Positions 39,046 through 48,086 of a stretch of 64,000 nucleotides of DNA are shown here, one piece after another. A program made the translations under genes and the position numbers. Source of the DNA: Pseudomonas sp. BN102 (GTDB lineage: Bacteria; Pseudomonadota; Gammaproteobacteria; Pseudomonadales; Pseudomonadaceae); the NCBI RefSeq assembly GCF_029871245.1, contig NZ_SSON01000063.1, positions 62,001 to 126,000 on the forward strand, written 5' to 3'. The notes beneath the pieces are model-generated. The model saw nothing but the letters and a program-made list of their open reading frames with translations, did not search any database and was not told the DNA's origin. The stretch's first letter is position 1. Each line of letters opens with the position of its first letter.

Positions 39046-40296
39046 ATGGTTGCGTTACTCATACTCGGCGGCCTGCTGCTGATCTTTACCGGCCTGGTCT
39101 GGCTGGTGATGCTCGCGTTCGGTACCAGCCTGCTCTGGGGCTTCGGTAGCCTGCTGCCGCCGGTCACCCTGGCCTATGTGCTCTGCCACTGGCGCACCGC
39201 GCGCAAGGCCGTGACCCTCGGCGCCATGGGTTTCATCCCGCTGGTGGTGGGCCTGACCATGATGGCCGCCCAGGAGCCCGAGCGCCTGCAGTCGATCCTC
39301 AGCCTGCGCTGGGTAGGCGCGGGGGAAAAGGTCGCGTCCGAACTGGACATCCGCCTCAACGGCGAGCTCAACGGCCAGCGTTTCGTGCCGCTGGAGGCCG
39401 AATTGGTGGACGGTATCCTCAGCCTGCGAGAGGGCCAGGACTTCTACGCCCGCCGCGAGCTGAGCATCCGCCTCGGGCGCCAGCCCGAGGGGGCGCTGCG
39501 CCTCGATGTGCTCCCCCAGGACGCAGGCCCGCACCCTGAAGTTGAGATCAGCTGGTTGCTCCCGGAACAGGAACTGCCGGAGGCCCGACGCATCCCCCGC
39601 GGCTACACCTTGCACCTGGACCTGCAGCCGGTGGCGCCGAACCGGCTTGCCGGCGACTTCCACCTGGTGCTGTCGCCCCAGTTCGCCACCACCCTGTCCG
39701 GGCATCTTGAAGTCTTCACCGACCGCCTGCGCTACCGCGATGGCCAGATCGACACCGCCTACGACTCCCGCGACACCCTGGCCTACGTGGTCCGCGACTA
39801 CCTGCAGCGCCGTTTCGCCACCCGCGATGTGGAGCTGGCCCGGTTGCCGGCCTTCAGCCTGCCGGCCCGTGAACTGGAGTTGGAGGTGGAGGCGCGGATC
39901 GACGGCCAGGTCCAGCGGTTGCCGCTGCAACTCTCCAAGAACGAGGGCCGCGGCTGGCGGGTGCAGCGCGACAGCTTCCCGCCCCTGGCCGCTTCCGGCG
40001 CCGCGCCCGTGGCGCAAAGCGAGGCGAGCCCGGAGACGGCGCCCGCAGCCGAGCCCGCCCGCTCGGTGGACCGCCACGAGCGATTCTCCCTGCAGCACCT
40101 GTTGAGCAACCCCAATCACTACCAGGGCCTCGCCATGCGCGTGTTCACGGTGCGCGGCAGCACCGCCGAAGGCCGCTTCGCCGGCCTCGATCGCGACGGC
40201 CGCTTGCTGATCCACCGCAGCCTGGGTGGAGCAGGGACGGCCAGCTTCAGCCTGGCAGTGAACGAAATCGAACGAGTCGAACTGCTGGAACCCTGA
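39046..40296 (+). CDS. Membrane-anchored protein of unknown function with a possible Sm-like C-terminal module
   Basis: A 416-residue protein. Two or three N-terminal helices (about 3-30, 33-50, 57-78) are followed by a long soluble part with MFCVPLEAELV-like beta strands (residues about 95-310), a proline/alanine-rich linker near 325-350 and a C-terminal segment of about 60 residues. That segment reads GLAMRVFTVRGSTAEGRFAGLDRDG and ends FSLAVNEIERVELLE, which has the rhythm of an LSm-like barrel. I recognise no named family; the fold of the tail is a guess. Located directly before htpG but outside its heat-shock promoter. Confidence 0.75.
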   Translation: MVALLILGGLLLIFTGLVWLVMLAFGTSLLWGFGSLLPPVTLAYVLCHWRTARKAVTLGAMGFIPLVVGLTMMAAQEPERLQSILSLRWVGAGEKVASELDIRLNGELNGQRFVPLEAELVDGILSLREGQDFYARRELSIRLGRQPEGALRLDVLPQDAGPHPEVEISWLLPEQELPEARRIPRGYTLHLDLQPVAPNRLAGDFHLVLSPQFATTLSGHLEVFTDRLRYRDGQIDTAYDSRDTLAYVVRDYLQRRFATRDVELARLPAFSLPARELELEVEARIDGQVQRLPLQLSKNEGRGWRVQRDSFPPLAASGAAPVAQSEASPETAPAAEPARSVDRHERFSLQHLLSNPNHYQGLAMRVFTVRGSTAEGRFAGLDRDGRLLIHRSLGGAGTASFSLAVNEIERVELLEP

Positions 40297-40336
40297 CTCC
40301 TTCGTCGGGCCGAGCCTGGCCGATTCATTCTAAGCA

Positions 40337-40364
40337 CTTGAAATCCTTGTCGAAGGCCCCATCT
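40337..40364 (+). promoter_or_regulatory. Sigma-32 (RpoH) heat-shock promoter of htpG
   Basis: CTTGAAA (40337-40343), 13-bp spacer, CCCCATCT (40357-40364): an almost perfect match to the sigma-32 consensus CTTGAAA / CCCCATnT. It predicts an htpG leader of about 50 nt. Confidence 0.92.
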
Positions 40365-40419
40365 GGATGACATCCGCCGCCTTGCGCGGCCCAAGCCATC
40401 GACGTGGAGTTAGAAGACC

Positions 40420-42318
40420 ATGAGTGTGGAGACTCAAAAAGAAACCCTGGGCTTCCAGACCGAAGTGAAGCAGTTGCTTCACCTGATGATCCATTCCCTG
40501 TATTCGAACAAGGAAATCTTCCTCCGCGAACTGATTTCCAACGCCTCCGACGCCGCCGACAAGCTGCGTTTCGAAGCGCTGGCGGCGCCTGCACTGCTGG
40601 AAGGCGGCTCCGAGCTGAAGATCCGCGTCAGCTTCGACAAGGACGCTCGCACCGTCACCCTCGAGGACAACGGCATCGGCATGAGCCGTGACGAGGTGAT
40701 CGCACACCTGGGCACCATCGCCAAGTCCGGCACCGCCGACTTCCTGAAGAACCTCTCCGGCGACCAGAAGAAGGATTCCCACCTGATTGGCCAGTTCGGC
40801 GTGGGCTTCTATTCCGCCTTCATCGTCGCCGACAAGGTGGACGTCTTCACCCGCCGCGCCGGCCTCTCGGCCGCTGAAGGCGTGCACTGGTCCTCGAAGG
40901 GCGAGGGAGAGTTCGAAGTCGCCACCCTCGACAAGCCGGAGCGCGGCACCCGCATCGTCGTGCACCTGAAGAGCGGCGAAGAGGAATTCGCCGACGGCTG
41001 GCGCCTGCGCAACGTGATCAAGAAGTACTCCGACCATATCGCCCTGCCGATCGAGCTGCCGAAAGAACACCACGGCGAAGAGGCTCCGGCCGAGCAGGAG
41101 TGGGAAACCGTCAACCGCGCCAGCGCGCTGTGGACCCGCCCGCGCAGCGAGATCAAGGACGAGGAATACCAGGAGTTCTACAAGCACGTTGCCCACGACT
41201 TCGAGAACCCGCTGTCCTGGAGCCACAACAAGGTCGAAGGCAAGCTCGAGTACAGCTCGCTGCTCTACGTCCCGGCCCGCGCGCCGTTCGACCTGTACCA
41301 CCGCGAGGCCCCGCGCGGCCTGAAGCTGTACGTGCAGCGCGTGTTCATCATGGACCAGGCCGACCAGTTCCTGCCGCTCTACCTGCGCTTCATCAAGGGC
41401 GTGGTGGACTCCAACGACCTGTCCCTGAACGTTTCCCGCGAGATCCTGCAATCGGGCCCGATGATCGACTCGATGAAGTCGGCCCTGACCAAGCGCGTGC
41501 TGGACATGCTGGAGAAGCTGGCGAAGAACGAACCCGAGCAGTACAAGGGTTTCTGGAAGAACTTCGGCCAGGTGCTGAAGGAAGGCCCGGCCGAAGACTT
41601 CGCCAACAAGGAGAAGATCGCCGGCCTGCTGCGCTTCGCCTCCACCAGCGACGACGCCGGCGAGCAGAGCGTGTCTCTGGCCGACTACATCGGTCGCATG
41701 AAGGAAGGCCAGGACAAGATCTACTACCTCACCGGCGAGAGCTATTCGCAGGTGAAGAACAGCCCGCACCTGGAAGTCTTCCGCAAGAAAGGCATCGAAG
41801 TGCTGCTGCTCACCGACCGCATCGACGAGTGGCTGATGAGCTACCTCAGCGACTTCGATGGCAAGGGCTTCGTGGACGTCGCTCGAGGCGACCTCGACCT
41901 CGGCAAGCTGGACTCGGAAGAGGACAAGAAGGCCCAGGAGGAAGTCGCCAAGACCAAGGAAGGCCTGATCGAGCGTCTGAAGTCCGCCCTGGGTGACGAA
42001 GTTTCGGAAGTACGCGTGTCGCACCGCCTCACCGACTCGCCGGCCATCCTCGCCATCGGCGAGCAGGACCTGGGTCTGCAGATGCGCCAGATCCTCGAGG
42101 CCAGCGGCCAGAAGGTTCCGGACTCCAAGCCGATCTTCGAGATCAACCCGGCCCACCCGCTGATCGAGAAACTGGATGGCGAGCAGGACCAAGACCGCTT
42201 CGGCGAACTGTCCCACATCCTCTTCGACCAGGCCGCCCTGGCCGCCGGCGACAGCCTGAAGGATCCGGCCGACTATGTGCGCCGGCTGAACAAGCTGTTG
42301 GTGGAGCTCTCCGCCTAA
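40420..42318 (+). CDS. htpG: HtpG, Hsp90 chaperone
   Basis: A 632-residue cytosolic chaperone. The N-terminal GHKL ATPase domain has [22 protein letters not shown] segment (here [17 protein letters not shown]), [20 protein letters not shown] and [15 protein letters not shown]. The middle domain carries [10 protein letters not shown] and [14 protein letters not shown] with the catalytic Arg, and the C-terminal dimer domain ends without an MEEVD tail, as in bacteria. It helps fold client proteins under stress, matching its sigma-32 promoter. Own terminator follows. Confidence 0.98.
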   Translation: MSVETQKETLGFQTEVKQLLHLMIHSLYSNKEIFLRELISNASDAADKLRFEALAAPALLEGGSELKIRVSFDKDARTVTLEDNGIGMSRDEVIAHLGTIAKSGTADFLKNLSGDQKKDSHLIGQFGVGFYSAFIVADKVDVFTRRAGLSAAEGVHWSSKGEGEFEVATLDKPERGTRIVVHLKSGEEEFADGWRLRNVIKKYSDHIALPIELPKEHHGEEAPAEQEWETVNRASALWTRPRSEIKDEEYQEFYKHVAHDFENPLSWSHNKVEGKLEYSSLLYVPARAPFDLYHREAPRGLKLYVQRVFIMDQADQFLPLYLRFIKGVVDSNDLSLNVSREILQSGPMIDSMKSALTKRVLDMLEKLAKNEPEQYKGFWKNFGQVLKEGPAEDFANKEKIAGLLRFASTSDDAGEQSVSLADYIGRMKEGQDKIYYLTGESYSQVKNSPHLEVFRKKGIEVLLLTDRIDEWLMSYLSDFDGKGFVDVARGDLDLGKLDSEEDKKAQEEVAKTKEGLIERLKSALGDEVSEVRVSHRLTDSPAILAIGEQDLGLQMRQILEASGQKVPDSKPIFEINPAHPLIEKLDGEQDQDRFGELSHILFDQAALAAGDSLKDPADYVRRLNKLLVELSA

Positions 42319-42333
42319 CGGCTGGCTGTAACG

Positions 42334-42364
42334 AAAAAGGCCCGCATGTGCGGGCCTTTTTCTT
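42334..42364 (+). terminator. Terminator of htpG
   Basis: Stem AAAAAGGCCCGCA / TGCGGGCCTTTTT with a two-base loop, followed by CTTT. Confidence 0.92.
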
Positions 42365-42395
42365 TGGCGTGCCCTGATGGTCTGCGGATTCACTT

Positions 42396-42487
42396 GTAGG
42401 GGCGATTTCAATCGCCAAGGGCTGCGTAGCTGCCCCAGCAGCATTGCAGGCCGAACCTGCGGTCCGGTTGGCGAATGAATTCGCCCA
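42396..42487. repeat. Palindromic repeat, copy 2 (diverged)
   Basis: Left arm GTAGGGGCGATTTCAATCGC (42396 on) and right arm GTTGGCGAATGAATTCGCCC (42467-42486) are imperfect versions of the arms at 17707-17803. The two-base change in the left arm (ATTTCAAT) keeps its own small inner symmetry. Lies between the htpG terminator and an exported hydrolase gene. Confidence 0.85.
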
Positions 42488-42594
42488 TGAGCAACGCGCC
42501 CGACCCGGAAATTCCCTGCAACTAACAGTGGGAGAAGGTGAATCCCTCATCGGGTCTAACCTTACCTCTCCCCACAGGCACAGGAGACTTTCCC

Positions 42595-43380
42595 ATGAAC
42601 AGATGGCTGCTGCCTCCGCTGCTCATTTCCCTCGCCGGGCCGGCCTCGGCCGTGATGGTCGTCCAGGCCGTGCCCTACGAGATCGACGGCAAGGCCTTCG
42701 AAGGCACCCTGGTCTATGACGATTCGGTGAAGACTCCGCGCCCCGGTCTGCTGATGGTGCCCAACTGGCTCGGTGTCACGCCGGCTGCCGCCGAGCAGGC
42801 GAAGGAAATTGCCGGTCAGCGCTATGTGATCTTCATCGCCGACATGTACGGCAAGGACATCCGCCCGGCCAATCCGGATGAGGCCAAGGCCGCCGCTACC
42901 GCCGTACGCGCCGACCGGCCGCTGATGCGCAAACGCGCCCAGGCTGGGGTGGAGGTGCTCAAGGCTCAGGGCCAGAAGGTTCCGCTGGACCTGGCCAGCC
43001 TGGGCGCCATCGGCTTCTGCTTCGGCGGTGGCAGCGTCCTCGAACTGGCTCGGTCCGGGGCGCCGCTGAAAGGTTTCGTGTCTTTCCACGGCAACCTGGA
43101 CACCCCCAATCCGGCCGATGCCCGCAATATCCGCGCGCCGATCCTGGTGTTGCACGGCGCCGACGATCCGGCCGTGCCCAAGGCCCAGGTGGACGCCTTC
43201 AGCGCCGAGATGACCGCCGCCAAGGTCGACTGGCAGCTGGTCAGTTACGGCGGCGCGGTGCATTCCTTTACCGAGCGCGGGGCCAATGTGGCGGGGCGCA
43301 ACGAATACCATCCCAAGGTTGCCGCACGGGCCTATCAGGCCATGAACGGCCTGTTCGACGAAGTCTTCACCAGCCAATGA
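42595..43380 (+). CDS. Exported dienelactone hydrolase-family protein
   Basis: A 261-residue alpha/beta hydrolase. Signal peptide residues 1-19 (cut near PASA-V), start set by CAGGAG at 42581-42586. Nucleophile elbow IGFCFGGGS has Cys142 instead of Ser, as in dienelactone hydrolases; acid in LHGADDPAVP and His in GGAVHSF complete the triad. A periplasmic location is unusual for classical DLH, whose lactone substrates are cytoplasmic; the true substrate is open. Confidence 0.9.
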   Translation: MNRWLLPPLLISLAGPASAVMVVQAVPYEIDGKAFEGTLVYDDSVKTPRPGLLMVPNWLGVTPAAAEQAKEIAGQRYVIFIADMYGKDIRPANPDEAKAAATAVRADRPLMRKRAQAGVEVLKAQGQKVPLDLASLGAIGFCFGGGSVLELARSGAPLKGFVSFHGNLDTPNPADARNIRAPILVLHGADDPAVPKAQVDAFSAEMTAAKVDWQLVSYGGAVHSFTERGANVAGRNEYHPKVAARAYQAMNGLFDEVFTSQ

Positions 43381-43408
43381 GCGCGAGGTCACGCGCGATG
43401 CCGAGGGG

Positions 43409-44269
43409 CTAGGCCGGTAGCTCGATGCGGCTGGTCTCCCCCGGCACCACCGGCCAGTCGCCGGCGCCCCAGCGGCTGCGCGCCTGCTCGATCAGGTCCG
43501 GGCTGCTGGCGACGAAATTCCAGTTCATCCGTCGCGGGCCGTCCAGGGGCGCGCCGCCGATCATCACCAGCTGGCAGCCGCTGCAGGCCGAGAGGACGTA
43601 TTCCACGCCCTCCGGCAGCACCACCATGCTGCGCGGCTCCAGCGGCTGGTCGTCCAGCAGCGCCTCGCCGTCGACCAGGTAAAGGGCCCGCTGCGGGTGC
43701 TCGCTGGGGATGGTCAGCGTGGCGCCGGTCTCCAGCTGCAGGTCCGCGTAGAGGGTAGGGGAGAGAACCGGCACCGGCGACTCCAGGCAGAAGCCGTTGC
43801 CAGCAATCAGGCGAATGCGTACGCCGAGGGATTCCTGCTGCGGCAGGCTGGCCGCCGAATAGTGGTTGTAGCTGGGTTCGCAGCCCTCCAGTTCGCGCGG
43901 CAGCGCCAGCCAGACCTGCAGGCCGTGGGCGCGGGAGCCGCTGGCGACCAGGTCGGCGGGGGTTCGCTCGACGTGGGCGACGCCGCGGCCGGCGGTCATC
44001 CAGCTGACGTCACCGGGCCTGACCCGCTGGTCCGAGCCCAGGCTGTCCTTGTGCTGCAATTCGCCCTCGAACAGGTAGGTGAGGGTGGAGAGGCCTATAT
44101 GCGGATGCTGGCGCACGTCCATGCCGCTGCCGGGGGCGTAGTCCGCCTCCAGCATGTGGTCGAAGAACACGAAGGGCCCGACGCTGCGGCACTGGGCTGA
44201 GGGCAACGGGCGAAGGATGGGTTGCCCGGCGACCTCTTCGGCGCGTGGGCGGATGGTGAGGATGGTCAT
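43409..44269 (-). CDS. Pirin-family cupin protein
   Basis: A 286-residue two-cupin protein. The N-terminal cupin has VGPFVFFDHMLEADYAPGSGMDVRQHPHIGLSTLTYLFEGEL with the metal-binding HPH and a later His/Glu (VAHVERTP), as in pirins. Some bacterial pirins act as quercetin dioxygenases or redox-linked regulators; neither is shown here. It runs with the OsmC gene on the minus strand, 65 bp apart. Confidence 0.92.
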   Translation of the reverse strand: MTILTIRPRAEEVAGQPILRPLPSAQCRSVGPFVFFDHMLEADYAPGSGMDVRQHPHIGLSTLTYLFEGELQHKDSLGSDQRVRPGDVSWMTAGRGVAHVERTPADLVASGSRAHGLQVWLALPRELEGCEPSYNHYSAASLPQQESLGVRIRLIAGNGFCLESPVPVLSPTLYADLQLETGATLTIPSEHPQRALYLVDGEALLDDQPLEPRSMVVLPEGVEYVLSACSGCQLVMIGGAPLDGPRRMNWNFVASSPDLIEQARSRWGAGDWPVVPGETSRIELPA

Positions 44270-44333
44270 GCTGGAGCTTCCTGCGCGGGGTTTGCAGAAG
44301 CATAACCCTTCCGCGCCGGAAGCCCAGCCTGGC

Positions 44334-44753
44334 TCACTGGCTGAAGTCGCCTTCTGCGAGGCGGGTTTCGATGCTCACCTCCACTTGGGTCATCAGCTTG
44401 TGCAGCGGGCACTTGTCGGCGATTCGCAGCAGGGTGGCGCGCTGCTCGTCGGTCAGGGCGCCGCGCAGGGTCAGCTTGACGTCCAGGCGGTAGTGCCCCT
44501 TGCGCTCCTCGCTATCGTCGCGAGTGACGTCGACGTCTACGCCGGTCAGCGGGATGCCATTCTTCTGGGCGTAGTAGGTCACGGTCAGGGCTTTGCAACT
44601 GCCCAGCGCGGCGTCGAAGTAGTCATGGGGCTCCGGGTCCGCGCCGGCGCCGCCCAGATCCAGCGGCAGGTCGGTGAACAGCGGGGCCTTGCCGGCAAGC
44701 TCGATGCGCTGCCGGGTGCCGTTGGCGGAATCACGGGTGAGACGGATGGTCAT
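44334..44753 (-). CDS. OsmC/Ohr-family peroxidase-like protein
   Basis: A 139-residue protein with the two family cysteines, in LGSCKALTVTYYA and IADKCPLHKLM. OsmC/Ohr proteins reduce organic hydroperoxides with these thiols, in the cytoplasm. The ...DKCPLHK form is the YhfA/OsmC-like branch rather than classic Ohr. Together with the adjacent pirin gene it suggests an oxidative-stress or aromatic-compound context; that is inference. Confidence 0.9.
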   Translation of the reverse strand: MTIRLTRDSANGTRQRIELAGKAPLFTDLPLDLGGAGADPEPHDYFDAALGSCKALTVTYYAQKNGIPLTGVDVDVTRDDSEERKGHYRLDVKLTLRGALTDEQRATLLRIADKCPLHKLMTQVEVSIETRLAEGDFSQ

Positions 44754-44896
44754 GAATGGCCTCCTGGCCGAAGGGTGGGGGGAAATCCCAGCTAGGCTAG
44801 CGCAAAGGGAGGTTGCCGGGCAGGCGATTGCCAGGCTGAACGCCGAGAGGTGAATGGCGGTCTACAGTCCCCCAGCCCATCCCGGGAGGAGTTGCC

Positions 44897-45913
44897 TTGA
44901 ATCCACTGAGGACCTGTCTCGCCGCACTGCTACTGGCTGCGACCATGCCCGGTGAAGCCCGCGACTACCGCTACAGCGACGCCCATCTGCATTACGTGGA
45001 CTTCTTCCAGGAAAGCGATGGCATGCGGCCCCTGCTGGAGGCCATGGAGAAGGGACGCATCGATCACGTGATGATCTCCGGCGTCCCGGTCGCTAAAAAG
45101 TGGCACGAGGACGAGCCCAAGCGCCCGCGTTACTACGCCGGCGACGATGCCGGTGCGTACTGGTACAGCGCCACCGATGTGCTGGTGGCCGCCGCGGTGC
45201 GGCAGTTGCCGGCCGAGCAGCGTGGACGCTTCCACCCCTTTCTCAGCGGCTTCAACCCCAACGACAAGAATTCCGACGCCCATATCCGCCGCATGCTGGA
45301 GCTGGACCCGGGGCTCTGGCAAGGTATAGGCGAGGTGTTCACCCGCCACGACGACCTCACTGCGCTGATCGACGGTGACACGCCCCGAGCCAACAACGAA
45401 GCCATGAGCCGCATCTACCACCTGGCGGCCGAATACGACCTGCCGGTGCTGGTGCACTCCAACATCACCAGCCAGCGCGAACGCAACCCGCTCTACCTGC
45501 AGGAAGTGGAAGAGCCGCTGCGCAATCACCCCCACGTCCGCTTCATCTGGGCCCATGCCGGCACCAGCATGGAAATCCACCGCCACCAGAAGAGGCTGGA
45601 CTTTCTCCTGCCCACCCTGGGGCGCCTGCTGGAGGCTTACCCGAACCTCTACATCGATTTGTCCTGGAGCGTGCTGCGGCCCTATCTGCTGGACAAGGAC
45701 GGCAAGCCCGACCGCCAGTGGCTGGAATTGGTGGAGCGCTACCCCGAGCGCTTCATGCTGGGTTCCGATGTGGTGGGACGCTTCGACGGCCTGGGCGACT
45801 ACCTGACCGCCTATGACCCCTTCCTCGACGCCCTGCCGCAAGCGGTGGCGCGCAAGGTGGCGCGGGACAACTTCCTCGCGGTGCTGCCCCGCCGGCACCA
45901 GGCGCTTCAATAG
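44897..45913 (+). CDS. Exported amidohydrolase (amidohydrolase-2 family)
   Basis: A 338-residue TIM-barrel metal hydrolase or decarboxylase-like protein with a signal peptide (about 1-21, ATMPGEA-R). The start is a TTG at 44897, 6 nt after GGGAGGA (44884-44890). Metal motif DAHLHYVD, then GIGEVFTRHDD, LVHSNITSQ, FIWAHAGTSMEI and MLGSDVVGRF supply the His/Asp ligands. The product is secreted to the periplasm, which is uncommon in this family. Substrate unknown. The region after the stop holds a half copy of the palindromic repeat. Confidence 0.88.
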   Translation: MNPLRTCLAALLLAATMPGEARDYRYSDAHLHYVDFFQESDGMRPLLEAMEKGRIDHVMISGVPVAKKWHEDEPKRPRYYAGDDAGAYWYSATDVLVAAAVRQLPAEQRGRFHPFLSGFNPNDKNSDAHIRRMLELDPGLWQGIGEVFTRHDDLTALIDGDTPRANNEAMSRIYHLAAEYDLPVLVHSNITSQRERNPLYLQEVEEPLRNHPHVRFIWAHAGTSMEIHRHQKRLDFLLPTLGRLLEAYPNLYIDLSWSVLRPYLLDKDGKPDRQWLELVERYPERFMLGSDVVGRFDGLGDYLTAYDPFLDALPQAVARKVARDNFLAVLPRRHQALQ

Positions 45914-45953
45914 GAATCGGAGGCCAGGCGGGGAGGGCCGCCTGGGCTCCTGT

Positions 45954-45967
45954 GAATTCGCCCCTAC
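45954..45967. repeat. Half copy of the palindromic repeat
   Basis: GAATTCGCCCCTAC matches the outer right arm of the repeat at 17707-17803; no left arm or centre is found. It lies 41 bp after the amidohydrolase stop. Confidence 0.65.
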
Positions 45968-46001
45968 AGGACTGTGCCGAAGGTGAGCCCGAGCGTCACC
46001 C

Positions 46002-46874
46002 CTACAGGAAGTCCAGGAAGCGCTTCAGCCCACGGGTCGGCTGCTTGTCCTGGTGAATGGCGCGATAGAACACGCGCTTCAGCGGGCCGCTGGGGGAGGG
46101 CAGGGTGCACAGCTGCCCGAGGGCGAGTTCGCTGCGCACCATCATGCGCGACACGCAGGCGATGCCCGCCCCGGCGATCACGCAGCGCTTGATCGCCTCG
46201 CCGTCGGAAACCTCCAGCAGCTGGCGCGGGCTTCCCAGCCAAGGGCCGATCAGGTGTTCCAGCATGTTCCGGGTGCCGGAGCCCGGTTCGCGCATGATCC
46301 AGCGAGCCTTCGCCAATTCCTCCGCGGTCGGCTTGGGCTGCCGGGATAGCGGATGGCTCGGCGCGGCGATCAGTACCAGCTCGTCTTCCAGCCACGGCCG
46401 CACATCGATGTCCGGGTGCTGCACCGGCCCTTCCACGAAGGCCACGTCGACCGTGAAGTTGCACAGCGACTCGACGATGCGCTCGGTGTTCTCCACCTTC
46501 AGTTCGAGCCGGCTGTCCGGCTCCGCCTCGAGAAAGGCTGCCAGTTTTTCCGGCAGCAGATAGCCGCCAATGGTGGTACTGGCGCCGATGCGCAGGTGGC
46601 AGGTGAGCTGCCGCTGGAACAGCGACTCCACCTCTTGGGCGCCTTCCAGGGTGGCCTGGGCATGGGGATAAAGGCGACGACCGTGTTCGTTCAGGACCAG
46701 GCGCTTGCCATGGCGATCGAACAACCGCGTACCGAGCTGATGTTCCAGGTCCTGCAGGGACATGCTGGCCGCCGACTGGGTGAGGCTGAGTTCCTTGCTG
46801 GCGCGGGTGACGCTGCCCAGGTCGGCGATGGCGATGAAGGTGGCGAGCTGGCGGAGCGTGATGCGGCATTGCAT
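46002..46874 (-). CDS. LysR-type regulator divergent from a YeiH-family gene
   Basis: A 290-residue regulator. N-terminal winged helix LRQLATFIAIADLGSVTRASKELSLTQSAASMSLQDLEHQLGTRLFDRHGKR (about 7-60), a linker helix, then a two-lobed co-inducer domain starting LRIGASTTIGGYLLPEKLAAF. It resembles the YeiE/CysB-like LysR group. Divergent placement and a shared 92-bp control region make the adjacent YeiH-type transporter its likely target. An 8-bp palindrome overlaps its own start codon. Confidence 0.92.
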   Translation of the reverse strand: MQCRITLRQLATFIAIADLGSVTRASKELSLTQSAASMSLQDLEHQLGTRLFDRHGKRLVLNEHGRRLYPHAQATLEGAQEVESLFQRQLTCHLRIGASTTIGGYLLPEKLAAFLEAEPDSRLELKVENTERIVESLCNFTVDVAFVEGPVQHPDIDVRPWLEDELVLIAAPSHPLSRQPKPTAEELAKARWIMREPGSGTRNMLEHLIGPWLGSPRQLLEVSDGEAIKRCVIAGAGIACVSRMMVRSELALGQLCTLPSPSGPLKRVFYRAIHQDKQPTRGLKRFLDFL

Positions 46875-46892
46875 ATCAGCATTCCTGATATG
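46872..46892. promoter_or_regulatory. Palindrome at the LysR start, candidate autoregulatory operator
   Basis: CATATCAG and CTGATATG (46872-46879 and 46885-46892) are exact reverse complements around a CATTC centre, 21 bp in all. The left arm contains the start codon (CAT) of the LysR gene. AT-rich sequence follows toward the YeiH gene, where an activator site would lie. Confidence 0.6.
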
Positions 46893-46966
46893 ACCAATAA
46901 GAATAGGTTGCTTCGTTTAGGTTATATGCGACGGCAAGCTTGCGCTACCACAAGCGAGGTATCGCC

Positions 46967-47992
46967 ATGCTAGTCCTGAGTCGCTCCGAACGTTCGCCTT
47001 TCTTCCTGCTTGCCGGAGTCGGGACCAGCTTTCTGCTGGCCGGATTGTCGCTCTGGCTATCGACCTCTGCGACGTTGCAGGGAACGGGAATCGGTGCGCT
47101 GACTTTGGCCATGCTGCTGGGTTTGCTGGCAGGGAACCTGACGTCTGAGCGCATCCACGACCTGCTCGGGGCTGGCCTGCAGTTCTGCAAGCAGCCGGTA
47201 CTGCGCTTCGGTGTCGCGCTCTACGGCCTGCGCCTGACAGTCCAGCAGGTTCAGGCGCTGGGCGTGCAGGCCTTCGTCATCGATGCACTGCTGATTCTCT
47301 CCACCATGCGCCTGGCGATCTGGTTGGGTACCCGGGTCCTGCGCCTGGAGCGCGAGACCGCGATCCTGATCGGCGCCGGCCATGCCATCTGCGGCGCAGC
47401 GGCGATCCTTGCCAGTGCCGGCGTGGTTAAAGGGCGCAATGACCAGGTGGCCATCGCCATTGCCTGCGTGGTGCTGTTCGGCACCCTCGGCATGCTGCTC
47501 TATCCCTGGTTATTCACGCTCATGCCGACGCTCTTCGGCGACAGCCACGGCTTCGGTGTGTTCGCCGGCGCGACGCTGCACGAAGTCGCCCAGGTGGTCG
47601 CTGCCGGCCAGGCCATGGACCCGCAGGCCGCCGAGGCGGCGATAGTGGCCAAGCTCATTCGTGTCCTGTTGCTGGCGCCTTTCCTGCTTGGCCTGGGTTT
47701 CTGGCTGGCGCGACGGTCCGAGCCTGGCCGCGCTGTCGTTCCGGTTCGGGTTCCGCTCTTCGTCATCGGTTTCGTGGTCTGCATGCTGTGCAATTCCTGG
47801 CTGCCCCTGCCGCAAGGCCTGCACCAGGCAATGGTCGGCCTGGACGACCTGCTGCTGGCAGCAGCCATGGGCGCGCTCGGCTTCAGTACCCGTCTCGCCG
47901 ACCTGCGCAAGGCTGGTCTCAAACCGCTGATTCTGGCCTTTGCCCTGACGGCCCAGTTGGTCATCGTGGGCGGTGCCCTGAGTTTCATCTGA
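46967..47992 (+). CDS. YeiH-family putative sulfate/anion exporter
   Basis: A 341-residue inner-membrane protein with about 10 helices (PF03601 type). Signature segments: LGAGLQFCKQPVLRFGVALYGLRLTVQQV, LIGAGHAICGAAAILA and ATLHEVAQVVAAGQAMDP. In some bacteria members export sulfate or related anions. ATG 46967 follows GCGAGGT; an in-frame start at 46940 lacks such a site. Probably controlled by the divergent LysR protein. Confidence 0.92.
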   Translation: MLVLSRSERSPFFLLAGVGTSFLLAGLSLWLSTSATLQGTGIGALTLAMLLGLLAGNLTSERIHDLLGAGLQFCKQPVLRFGVALYGLRLTVQQVQALGVQAFVIDALLILSTMRLAIWLGTRVLRLERETAILIGAGHAICGAAAILASAGVVKGRNDQVAIAIACVVLFGTLGMLLYPWLFTLMPTLFGDSHGFGVFAGATLHEVAQVVAAGQAMDPQAAEAAIVAKLIRVLLLAPFLLGLGFWLARRSEPGRAVVPVRVPLFVIGFVVCMLCNSWLPLPQGLHQAMVGLDDLLLAAAMGALGFSTRLADLRKAGLKPLILAFALTAQLVIVGGALSFI

Positions 47993-48025
47993 GTGCGCCC
48001 GTGCGGGCCGGGGAGCGCAGCAAGT

Positions 48026-48054
48026 CTGTCACGAGGTTGTCATGGCCGCGTCAT
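48026..48054 (+). promoter_or_regulatory. Pho-box-like triple direct repeat before a DUF3859 gene
   Basis: CTGTCAC - GAGG - TTGTCAT - GGCC - GCGTCAT: three seven-base units with four-base gaps, i.e. 11-bp periodicity, as in PhoB boxes (CTGTCAT-N4-CTGTCAT). It lies 33-60 bp before the ATG at 48087. A partial -10 (GTAAAC) may follow at about 48070. Phosphate control is inferred from the repeat. The segment also has CGAGGTT/AACCTCG symmetry. Confidence 0.65.
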
Positions 48055-48086
48055 AACCTCGCGCCACCGTAAACAAGGAGCGCGAC

